From a bacterium (GTDB lineage: Bacteria > CLD3 > SB21), in contig JABWCP010000001.1 in assembly GCA_013360215.1 (NCBI GenBank), positions 62,001-126,000 of the forward strand: a DNA stretch of 64,000 bases, in the 5' to 3' direction. Positions 35,208-43,137 of the stretch are shown one piece after another. The notes below the pieces were generated by a model. It was given only the letters and a program-made list of their open reading frames with translations. It had not been told where the DNA came from and made no database searches. A program made the translations under genes and the position numbers. Each line of letters opens with the position of its first letter. Within the stretch, counting starts at the first letter, position 1.

Positions 35208-35853
35208 CGAAAAAATACGATTTATCGCCATAGAAGGCGTCCTTAAGCCGGAAAACACCGCGCTCGCACGCAATCTTTCCCAGATGGCCAATGCCCGACC
35301 CATTTTGGAAGCCGAATTTCTTTCTCCATTGGTTAACATTCACAGCACCGATCCCAAAGATATGGCCTTCAAAAAGCATATGCTGCACCTTATGGATCGG
35401 TATAAAATGCTCAAACAGATTCATCAGACTGAGATTTTTTTTGAACAGGTCATTTGCGATTATCTTTTTTATGCCGATCGCGTATATGCGAACCTGAAAC
35501 TTGATAACGAAGATATGCATCTGTACGATACGATGATGAATGTGATGGAACGCGAATTACCCATACCGGATCTGGTCATCTATCTTCAGAGTAATATTGA
35601 CACCGTGATGGAAAAAATTCACACCCGGCATGCACTCGGTAATGCAAGCAAAGAACGGCAACGCATGGACGAAGCCTACATCGCAGCGCTCAACGAAGAG
35701 TTCAATCAATTTTTTCTTTATTACCGTTGGTCACCGGTGCTTATTGTTAACGCCAATCAATTAGACCCGGAAAATACCCATCACCTCGAAGATCTTTACC
35801 AACGTTTAGATACGCGCTTATCCGGCGTAGTTTACTATAATCCGCCGGCCTGA
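35197..35853 (+). CDS. degenerate deoxynucleoside kinase-like protein, probable pseudokinase
   Basis: 218 residues from the TTG at 35197, preceded by GGGAG; a GTG at 35116 would lie deep in folK. The fold is that of the dCK/dGK deoxynucleoside kinases: FIAIEGV, LMDRYKMLKQIHQ, FFEQVICDYLFYADRVYANL, IYLQSNIDTVMEKI and NEEFNQFFLYYRWSPVLIVNANQLD. The Walker A loop, normally GxxGxGK(S/T), reads EGVLKPENTALA, so the glycines and the lysine are gone. The substrate-site ExF..NPF segment and the following Gln are also altered. Loss of kinase activity is likely. Such genes often sit beside folK in FCB bacteria; here the copy looks non-catalytic or locally frame-damaged. Confidence 0.72.
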   Translation: MATDEKIRFIAIEGVLKPENTALARNLSQMANARPILEAEFLSPLVNIHSTDPKDMAFKKHMLHLMDRYKMLKQIHQTEIFFEQVICDYLFYADRVYANLKLDNEDMHLYDTMMNVMERELPIPDLVIYLQSNIDTVMEKIHTRHALGNASKERQRMDEAYIAALNEEFNQFFLYYRWSPVLIVNANQLDPENTHHLEDLYQRLDTRLSGVVYYNPPA

Positions 35854-35872
35854 ATCCCCGAAAGGACGGATC

Positions 35873-36928
35873 ATGCGTGCCCCATCATCATTGCGCGATA
35901 ACCTCCGATCACTTGTCCAAGAAGGAACACTGTATAAACAAACCGACGACGGTCGTGTGCAATGTTACGCGTGCGGTCATCGCTGCATCATCGGCGAAGG
36001 GCGCGATGGTATTTGCAAAGTTCGCTTCAACCGCAATAATAAATTATGGGTTCCCCACGGATATACGGCCGGCATACAACTTGATCCCGTCGAAAAAAAA
36101 CCATTCTTTCACGTGTTTCCCGGCAGCACAGCGATGAGTTTTGGAATGTTAGGATGCGATCTGCACTGCGCGTATTGCCAAAACTGGATCACATCCCAAG
36201 CCTTGCAAGACCCATACGCCGGCGTACCGCCCCGTCTTATCACCGCCGCCGAATTGGCCCAACATGCATCGGATCATGGCGCGCGCCTTCTCACAAGTAC
36301 CTATAATGAACCGCTCATCACCGCCGAATGGGCGGTGCGCGTCTTTGAAGAAGGACAACGCCTAGGTTTATACGGTGCCTTTGTATCCAATGGCAATGCA
36401 ACACCGGAAGTTTTAACTTTTCTGCGTCCGTATGTTTCTATGTACAAAGTAGATCTCAAAAGTTTTAACGACAAAAATTATCGGAAGCTCGGTACCACGT
36501 TAAAAAATGTAACCGACAGCATAGAAAAAATTCATGCCATGGGTTTTTGGTTGGAAATCGTAACCCTGATCGTTCCGGGCTTTAATGATTCGGATGCCGA
36601 ACTGCAGGGCATGGCATCATTTATAAAAAAAATTTCATCCGATATACCCTGGCATGTCACGGCGTTTCATCCTGACTACAAGATGACCGATCCGGATGAA
36701 ACCGATGCCGATACATTAGCACGCGCAGCACATATCGGTAAAAACGAAGGCCTGCATTTTGTATATACCGGAAATCGCCCGGGTGAACTGCGTGATATGG
36801 AAAACACGTACTGCCCGGGATGCAAAGCATTGTTAGTAAAACGCCACGGTTATCGCATTCAGCAAAATAGGATTATCCACGGAAAATGCCCGAATTGCGA
36901 TCGGAAAATTCCCGGCTATTGGTCCTAA
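35873..36928 (+). CDS. amrS: AmmeMemoRadiSam-type radical SAM enzyme
   Basis: 351 residues with AAAGGA upstream of the ATG. The cluster motif is CDLHCAYC near residue 100, and PFFHVFPGSTAMSFGMLG precedes it in the way typical of the AmrS/PflA-like family. An N-terminal Cys set (CYACGHRCIIGEGRDGIC) and a C-terminal set (CPGCKALL ... CPNCDRK) look like extra metal sites, as in the AmmeMemoRadiSam subgroup. The expected AMMECR1 and Memo partners are not in this window. The reaction of the family is still debated. Confidence 0.85.
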   Translation: MRAPSSLRDNLRSLVQEGTLYKQTDDGRVQCYACGHRCIIGEGRDGICKVRFNRNNKLWVPHGYTAGIQLDPVEKKPFFHVFPGSTAMSFGMLGCDLHCAYCQNWITSQALQDPYAGVPPRLITAAELAQHASDHGARLLTSTYNEPLITAEWAVRVFEEGQRLGLYGAFVSNGNATPEVLTFLRPYVSMYKVDLKSFNDKNYRKLGTTLKNVTDSIEKIHAMGFWLEIVTLIVPGFNDSDAELQGMASFIKKISSDIPWHVTAFHPDYKMTDPDETDADTLARAAHIGKNEGLHFVYTGNRPGELRDMENTYCPGCKALLVKRHGYRIQQNRIIHGKCPNCDRKIPGYWS

Positions 36929-37136
36929 ATTTACCCCTTATCGTAATCATTAGTTTTAAATTGAAATAAATAGCACTGGTATAAGTGTGCACGCATTTAA
37001 TCTTCGATTGATTATTTTCTAACATCTTATTCTTAATAACGTAATTGCTAAAATAGCGTAATGACTAATACTTCTTATTCAACACACTGATTCAATCTCC
37101 TACAGAAATTTAGTTTAATCCAAAATATTTGATTCC

Positions 37137-38273
37137 ATGCTTTCTTTTTTATATACTTCGCGCGGTTTCGGTTTCACTAAGAAGGAAAATTCATTGGTTA
37201 TTGAAGATCCGCGCTCAGAAGCACGTAAGCGCTTATTGCAATACATTTTTATCGGCATCAGTATTCTCGTCGTTGCTACATTGCTTGTCGTTGTTAGTTT
37301 TTACAAACTTGTTTTGTATAACGCGCCTTCGATCAATGTCGAACAATTACCGTTAGATAAAAAGTTACTCATTACTATTCCCAAAGGCGCATCGTTGAAT
37401 GGCATTTCGAACGTCTTACAGGAAAGCGGTGTTATAGAAAACGCTACTCTCTTTCGTTTGGCCGCTCGCTATCTCGGCGCAGAACGAAGTCTGAAAGCAG
37501 GGCAATATCTTTTGCCGGCACACGGTTCCAATCATCAGATCATCCGCATATTACAAAATGCCGTACCCCAGAGTGTTCGTGTGACGATTCCGGAAGGCCG
37601 CGGCTTACGCTCCATCATACAGCTTTTATCGGCCAAACTTCCGCTGGACTCTGCTAAATTTGTCAATGCCGTCAATGACTCTTTACTCTGTCGTGAATTA
37701 GGATTCCCGGATAAATCGCTCTTTGGTTATCTGATGCCCAACACTTATTTCATTGATCCCGGAACCAGCGAAAGTGACATCGTTCGCTTGATGATCGCGG
37801 AGTATACTAATTTTTTTGGCGATGACTTAAAAAAGCGAGCTGCAGAATTGCAATTGACACCGCGTCAGATCATGACCATTGCCTCCATCATCGAGGGCGA
37901 AACTGCGGACGATGACGAGCGATATTTAGTTTCATCCGTTTATCATAATCGTGTACGCCGCGGAATGATGCTGCAAGCGGATCCGACCATACAGTTCATC
38001 ATCAAGGATGGTCCGCGTCGCCTATACAACAAAGATCTGGAAATAGACAGCCCTTACAACACATATAAATATGCAGGTCTGCCTCCGGGCCCGGTCAACA
38101 ATCCAGGCAAAGCATCCATTCTTGCCGCGCTGTATCCGGCCAATTCGGAATATCTTTATATGGTGGCGGACGGAAAAGGAAAACACATTTTTTCTAAAAC
38201 AATGGAAGAACACTTGCGTGCGCGCAAACAATTGGATGCGATACGTAAACAATTAGAAAAAAAGAAAAAATAG
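37137..38273 (+). CDS. mltG: endolytic murein transglycosylase MltG-like
   Basis: 378 residues. A short cytoplasmic tail of about 35 residues and one membrane helix near 36-58 precede a periplasmic LysM-like region. The YceG/MltG catalytic domain follows with MTIASIIEGETADDDERYLVSSVYHNRV, the first Glu being the expected catalytic residue. GMMLQADPTIQFI and SPYNTYKYAGLPPGPVNNPG are further family signatures. MltG cleaves nascent glycan strands and so sets their length during wall growth. The gap before it (36929-37136) is AT-rich with only weak promoter-like matches. Confidence 0.92.
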   Translation: MLSFLYTSRGFGFTKKENSLVIEDPRSEARKRLLQYIFIGISILVVATLLVVVSFYKLVLYNAPSINVEQLPLDKKLLITIPKGASLNGISNVLQESGVIENATLFRLAARYLGAERSLKAGQYLLPAHGSNHQIIRILQNAVPQSVRVTIPEGRGLRSIIQLLSAKLPLDSAKFVNAVNDSLLCRELGFPDKSLFGYLMPNTYFIDPGTSESDIVRLMIAEYTNFFGDDLKKRAAELQLTPRQIMTIASIIEGETADDDERYLVSSVYHNRVRRGMMLQADPTIQFIIKDGPRRLYNKDLEIDSPYNTYKYAGLPPGPVNNPGKASILAALYPANSEYLYMVADGKGKHIFSKTMEEHLRARKQLDAIRKQLEKKKK

Positions 38274-38427
38274 CGTCATTCTCCATCACGTTACCACAAA
38301 ATCTCACATAACCCGCAGAACCGCAACCTACAATGTTTTACAGCCAATCGCATAAAAAAATACACCAAACGGTAAAAAAAAACACAAAATCAAAAACCAT
38401 TTTTATTCTCCGAAGTATAAAATTTTA

Positions 38428-38456
38428 TTGACTTTATTTTCAAAATAGGTTAAAAT
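38428..38456 (+). promoter_or_regulatory. sigma-70-type promoter of the H1-like gene
   Basis: TTGACT (38428-38433) and TAAAAT (38451-38456) are separated by exactly 17 bases. Transcription would begin near 38463. The resulting leader contains a 6-bp hairpin (TGAGAG/CTCTCA, 38463-38484) and AAAGGAG, giving a strong expression signal. Confidence 0.75.
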
Positions 38457-38527
38457 AATTTTGTGAGAGTTTGAAGGAGCTCTCATTTAATTAACAGAAG
38501 TACTAACAGGTGAAAGGAGTTCAAACC

Positions 38528-38626
38528 ATGCCTACTAAAAAAGCTGGTGCGAAGAAACCCGCTGCTAAAAAAGCCGCGAAGAAGACCGCTAAGAAAACGA
38601 CCAAAAAAGCTGCTAAGAAGAAGTAA
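38528..38626 (+). CDS. histone H1-like lysine/alanine-rich DNA-binding peptide
   Basis: 32 residues with AAAGGAG eight bases before the ATG. The composition is 15 Lys, 9 Ala, 4 Thr, 2 Pro and one each of Gly and Met, built of KKAA- and KKT-type repeats like the C-terminal tail of eukaryotic H1 and bacterial HctB/AlgP-type proteins. It carries no folded domain and should bind DNA or RNA electrostatically. The gene stands alone, with its own promoter and terminator, between mltG and the LysM transglycosylase gene. A nucleoid-packing role is inferred from composition only; a ribosomal or RNA-binding role is possible. Confidence 0.8.
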   Translation: MPTKKAGAKKPAAKKAAKKTAKKTTKKAAKKK

Positions 38627-38716
38627 TCTCTTCTAATCGCTTACTTACCGGGTTCCGACTGGATTACACCCCGTAAGTTGTCGTTTGCGGAGGGTTACAC
38701 GACCTCCACAGTCTTT

Positions 38717-38750
38717 GAAAAAGCAGGTATCCTTGATGCCTGCTTTTTTC
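38717..38750 (+). terminator. intrinsic terminator after the H1-like gene
   Basis: AAAAAGCAGG pairs with CCTGCTTTTT across an 11-base loop, followed by TTTTTTCTTTTC. The 90 bases between the stop codon and this hairpin also hold two alternative short hairpins (GTCGT/ACGAC at 38680-38703 and GGAGG/CCTCC at 38689-38707) that cannot form together, giving a structured 3' region. Confidence 0.85.
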
Positions 38751-38777
38751 TTTTCTTTTTTTTAATTATGATTTGCT

Positions 38778-40058
38778 ATGAAAAATATTTTAATACCTAC
38801 CACTATCATAACTACAATCCTATTCCTGTTAAGCAACTCATCACTGCAAGGTCAAACCGCGAACTCCGAGGCGATGAGTAAGAAACATGTTTTGGGCAAA
38901 TGGGTACAACTTCCCGATACGCTGACTTTTTGCGGAGAGGTCATCCCTCTCAATGATCCCGAAGTACGCGAACGTGCAGAAGATATTTTTTATACACGGC
39001 TGGGCGACGATGATCGCTTCTATCTTTTATTACGACGCACCTCCCGTTATTTCCCGTTTTATGAAAAAGTTTTTCGTGAAATGGAATTACCATCCGACCT
39101 TAAATACTTATCTGTCGCCGAAAGCTCGTTGCGTATTGATGCATACTCTTCAGCCGATGCCACAGGTTTATGGCAATTTATTGCAGGAACGGCCAAAATT
39201 TGGGGATTGCGCGTAGATAAATATGCCGACGAACGATTTCATGTCGAAAAATCAACCCGCGCTGCCTGCACTCTTTTAAAGAATCTGCGCATGGCTTTCG
39301 GCAGTTGGAGTTTGGCCGCAGCAGCGTACAATACAGGTGAAGCAAATATCGAAAAAGCCGTTGACGGCCAGCATGATGATAACTATTACAATCTTTTTTT
39401 AAACAAGGAAACACGGCAGTACGTGATTCACATCGCCGTACTTAAGGAAATTTTAGAACATCCCGAAAAATATGGTTACGCCATTCCGGATTCCTCCTAC
39501 TTCAAACCATTCGATGACCGTACAGAAACAATAGCACTAAAAGGTCCGGTCAAAGATTTGGGATTGTGGGCAAAATCAATCGGTACCAATTACAAAACGA
39601 TCAAAATGCTTAACTTCTGGATTATGCGCTATGATTTGCCCGAAGGTATTTGGGAGCTACGCGTTCCTGAAGGTCTCTCAAGTGATTCTTCGCTCATGCA
39701 GTTTTGGCAATCAAAAAATGATTCGATCATTTACGGCGAAAACAATCGGGTGACGATTTTTCACACAGTTCAACCGGGTGAATCGCAGATACGTATTGCC
39801 GCCATGTACAGCATAAGTATTCAGGAACTGAAAGATTGGAACGGGCTTAAGAATGATGCTGTTGTGGTAAATCAAAAATTGAAATTGAAAATCCCTGCTC
39901 ACACTAAGATACAATATCCGGTTCGCAGTGGTGATAATCTTTTGAAAATAGCCGAACAATTTAAAGTCACAGCAGCACGTATCAAAGAATGGAATAAACG
40001 AGAGTTGAATGGTTTGCAGGCAGGTGAAGTACTTACGATCTATATCGGAAGGAATTAA
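38778..40058 (+). CDS. lytic murein transglycosylase with LysM domains (MltD-like)
   Basis: 426 residues with a signal peptide. The SLT domain has SVAESSLRIDAYSSADATGLWQF, with the catalytic Glu in AESS, and later YNTGEANIEKA. Two C-terminal LysM modules (FHTVQPGESQIRIAAMYSI and YPVRSGDNLLKIAEQFKV) bind peptidoglycan. This is the MltD layout. It cleaves glycan strands with formation of anhydromuramic ends. Its TAA directly abuts the stop of the convergent M23 gene, so no separate terminator space is present. Confidence 0.92.
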   Translation: MKNILIPTTIITTILFLLSNSSLQGQTANSEAMSKKHVLGKWVQLPDTLTFCGEVIPLNDPEVRERAEDIFYTRLGDDDRFYLLLRRTSRYFPFYEKVFREMELPSDLKYLSVAESSLRIDAYSSADATGLWQFIAGTAKIWGLRVDKYADERFHVEKSTRAACTLLKNLRMAFGSWSLAAAAYNTGEANIEKAVDGQHDDNYYNLFLNKETRQYVIHIAVLKEILEHPEKYGYAIPDSSYFKPFDDRTETIALKGPVKDLGLWAKSIGTNYKTIKMLNFWIMRYDLPEGIWELRVPEGLSSDSSLMQFWQSKNDSIIYGENNRVTIFHTVQPGESQIRIAAMYSISIQELKDWNGLKNDAVVVNQKLKLKIPAHTKIQYPVRSGDNLLKIAEQFKVTAARIKEWNKRELNGLQAGEVLTIYIGRN

Positions 40059-41009
40059 TTACCATTCCATTTCCAAATAATCCACCATATCGAAGAAAAT
40101 AAAAAGCTCAGGGTTTTGAGGTACATTATTGATACGCACTTCGTAGTGCAAATGCGGTCCGGTAGATAAACCGGTGCTCCCCACCTCAGCAATTTTTTGA
40201 TTACGCTTTACCCGTTCCCCGTTTTTTACTTTATACGATGACAAATGGCCGTATAGTGTCTTTATTCCGTTACCGTGATCTACGATGATAGATTTACCGT
40301 AACCACCGCGCCAAGTCACCCCTTCGACAACGCCATCGGCCGTAACATAAACCGGCGTTCCCCAACGCGCGGCAATATCCAAACCGGTGTGCGGTATAAA
40401 CGAACGAAATGATTTACGAACGCCGAAACGATCTGTGATGCGCCCGCGTTTGATCGGATTGATTGACGGAAGATAAACCAACTTCGCTGCATTGGCACTG
40501 ATGTTTTCATGCAGTTCCGCATAACTCTGCAATTCGAGTTTAATATTACTTTCCAGCTTCTCTAAGTTCTCAAGATTTTTACGCACCAGCCCATCCGCAT
40601 CGTCCGATAACAAATCCGGGTTGTAATCAATTTCCAAATCACTGCCACCGATACCGGCATCTTTAAGCAGCATATTGATATCCGGCAGATCGGCGATGAC
40701 ACGCAGTTCACTATCCTTAGTACGAATTAGCTTAAGCTGTTCGTCAATCACTTTCATACGGCCGCCGATATCGGAAAGTTGATCTTTGAGAATTCGATTT
40801 TCCGCGTTGAGTTCGGCCAGGCGTTCATCACCGGAATATTTGGAAAACAAAAAACCGAGAATACTCATTGAAATAAATAAAAAACTAACCAAAGCCGCCA
40901 AAAACAAAGTAAGGCGATTCCGGGAAACCATAAGTTCACGCATGCCCGATTGATTCTCGGGAACGTATAACAGGCGGAACCGTTTGTCAGTAAACCATTT
41001 CATGGGCAT
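40059..41009 (-). CDS. M23-family peptidoglycan endopeptidase, membrane-anchored
   Basis: About 316 residues from the ATG at 41009; an ATG at 41003 is equally plausible. One membrane helix (LFLAALVSFLFISMSILGF) is followed by a coiled coil (about residues 75-150) and the LytM domain. The zinc and catalytic residues are present: HTGLDIAARWGTP (His and Asp), and the late VGSTGLSTGPHLHYEV (HxH). Such proteins cleave cross-bridges or, as in EnvC-like forms, activate amidases; the intact metal site suggests catalysis. The neighbouring transglycosylase fits a wall-turnover setting. Confidence 0.9.
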   Translation of the reverse strand: MPMKWFTDKRFRLLYVPENQSGMRELMVSRNRLTLFLAALVSFLFISMSILGFLFSKYSGDERLAELNAENRILKDQLSDIGGRMKVIDEQLKLIRTKDSELRVIADLPDINMLLKDAGIGGSDLEIDYNPDLLSDDADGLVRKNLENLEKLESNIKLELQSYAELHENISANAAKLVYLPSINPIKRGRITDRFGVRKSFRSFIPHTGLDIAARWGTPVYVTADGVVEGVTWRGGYGKSIIVDHGNGIKTLYGHLSSYKVKNGERVKRNQKIAEVGSTGLSTGPHLHYEVRINNVPQNPELFIFFDMVDYLEMEW

Positions 41010-41197
41010 AAAAGTACATAAGCATGCCCTTAAAGGCAAGATGTTTTGAGGATACCGCCTGCACTTTTTCCAAAAAAAGCTGCTATGCAAAGACATTTAC
41101 TATTGCATATCTATGCGGTTCGGTATAATATTGCGCACCATTAATTTTAACTTTACAACGCAGACTGAAATACCTGCATTTTGAGGAGACGCCGAAG

Positions 41198-43117
41198 TTG
41201 ACCTGGACAACCGATGATGCCAATAAAATCTACAATGTCGAAGAATGGGGTGCGGGTTATTTTCACATCAACACCAAAGGCCATATTAGCGTAACGCCCA
41301 CCGGCGACCTTGGCAAATCCATTGACCTTAAAACGGTTGTAGACGATATCAAAGCACGCGGCATAGCCCTGCCCGTTCTTGTTCGGTTTCAGGATATTCT
41401 TCGAAGCCGCGTTCGGGAGCTCAATGAACATTTTCGCCGTGCGATCAGTGAATACAATTATCAAGGCAAATACCACGGCGTTTTCCCGATCAAAGTCAAT
41501 CAATTGCGTGAGGCCGTCGAAGAAATACTGGATGCCGGTATTCCCTACGGTTACGGGATTGAGTGTGGCAGCAAACCGGAACTGTATGTCGCGCTAGCTC
41601 TTGTCGAAGATAAAGAAACGCTCATCATAGCCAACGGCTATAAAGATGCGCAATTCATTCGTATGGCGCTCCTGGGTAAACAACTCCGAAAGAACGTTAT
41701 CATCGTTGTCGAAAAGTTATCCGAGCTGCGGCAGATTTTGCAGATATCCAAAGAAATCGGTGTCGAGCCGGCAATCGGTATTCGCGCTAAACTCAGTACC
41801 AAAGGCACCGGCAAATGGGAAGCTTCCAGCGGTGATCAGTCCAAGTTTGGCCTCTCTATGCCAGAGATCGTCGAAGCCATCGAAATGCTCAAAGAAAATA
41901 ACCTGACGAGCGCTTTTAAGTTACTGCACTTTCACATGGGCTCCCAAATACCCGATATCCGTACGATCAAAGCGGCCGCTAAGGAAGCTTCGCGTATCTA
42001 TGCGAGCGCCTATAAAATGGGTATGCCTATTCAGTTTATTGATGTCGGTGGCGGTTTGGGCGTTGACTATGACGGATCTCGGACAACATTTCGCAGCAGT
42101 ATGAATTATAGTTTGCAGGAATATGCCAACGATATCGTTTATACTATTTTGGAAGTATGTAATTCGGAAGAAATTCCCCATCCCAATATTGTCAGCGAAA
42201 GCGGACGTGCCATCGTAGCCCATCATTCCGTTTTGGTTTTGGAAATTTTTGGTAACATTGAGAAAAAACCGTCCGCATTTAAAATGGATTTTTCTCCCGA
42301 AGATCCGGACATTATACAAGAAATGCTGGATCTGCGTCATCAATTGCACAAAAAAAACACCAACTACCTCGAAGTCTATCACGACGCCGCACAACGCCGC
42401 GAAGAAGCGCACTCGCTATTCTCACTCGGTTATCTGACGCTCATCGAAAAAGCTAAAATTGAGAACCTGTATTGGGAAATCATCAATATCATCCGTGAAT
42501 ATTCCCGCAGTCTGGAAGTGATACCCGAAGAATTAGCCGAGCTTGAGCCCAAATTAGCTGATCAGTATCTCTGCAATTTTTCGATTTTCCAATCGTTGCT
42601 GGACCATTGGGCGATCGACCATTTATTCCCCATTGTACCGATACACCGACTCAACGAAGAGCCGACCAAACGCGCTATTCTGGTGGACATCACCTGCGAC
42701 TCCGACGGAAAAATCTGTAAATTCATTGACATGAAAGATGTCAAAGATAAGCTGGAACTTCACCCCCTGAATGATGATCCCTATTATATCGGTATTTTCT
42801 TATTGGGCGCTTATCAGGATATCATGGGTGATATGCATAATCTTTTCGGTCGCGTCAATGAAGTACACGTTTTTATGGATGACGAAGAACCGGATAACTA
42901 CTACGTCGAAGAAATCATTCCCGGTTCCAATGTTGGGCAAGTATTATCGCTGGTACAGTACAATGAAAATGAGATCATCAAGCTCATCAAAAAAACCGTG
43001 GATCAGCGCATCAAAGAAGGGCAACTCAAACCCAGCGAAGGTGTTAAATTATTAGACACCTACGAAGCCGGACTTAAAGATTATACCTATCTTCAGCTCA
43101 ACGGCCGTTCACGTTAG
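41198..43117 (+). CDS. speA: biosynthetic arginine decarboxylase
   Basis: 639 residues. The start is TTG at 41198 with GAGGAG nine bases upstream; no ATG lies near. The N-terminus (VEEWGAGYFHINTKGHISVTP) is characteristic of SpeA. The PLP lysine sits in GVFPIKVNQL, and LLHFHMGSQI and FIDVGGGLGVDYDG are fold-III decarboxylase motifs. The Cys motif ITCDSDGKI is near the C-terminus. It makes agmatine from arginine, the first step to putrescine. No agmatinase gene adjoins it. Confidence 0.96.
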   Translation: MTWTTDDANKIYNVEEWGAGYFHINTKGHISVTPTGDLGKSIDLKTVVDDIKARGIALPVLVRFQDILRSRVRELNEHFRRAISEYNYQGKYHGVFPIKVNQLREAVEEILDAGIPYGYGIECGSKPELYVALALVEDKETLIIANGYKDAQFIRMALLGKQLRKNVIIVVEKLSELRQILQISKEIGVEPAIGIRAKLSTKGTGKWEASSGDQSKFGLSMPEIVEAIEMLKENNLTSAFKLLHFHMGSQIPDIRTIKAAAKEASRIYASAYKMGMPIQFIDVGGGLGVDYDGSRTTFRSSMNYSLQEYANDIVYTILEVCNSEEIPHPNIVSESGRAIVAHHSVLVLEIFGNIEKKPSAFKMDFSPEDPDIIQEMLDLRHQLHKKNTNYLEVYHDAAQRREEAHSLFSLGYLTLIEKAKIENLYWEIINIIREYSRSLEVIPEELAELEPKLADQYLCNFSIFQSLLDHWAIDHLFPIVPIHRLNEEPTKRAILVDITCDSDGKICKFIDMKDVKDKLELHPLNDDPYYIGIFLLGAYQDIMGDMHNLFGRVNEVHVFMDDEEPDNYYVEEIIPGSNVGQVLSLVQYNENEIIKLIKKTVDQRIKEGQLKPSEGVKLLDTYEAGLKDYTYLQLNGRSR

Positions 43118-43137
43118 ACTGTGGCGGATATAGGACT

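Noticed and set aside
41921-42412. 163-residue minus-strand frame opposite speA
   Set aside because: Antisense to conserved SpeA motifs and without a start signal.
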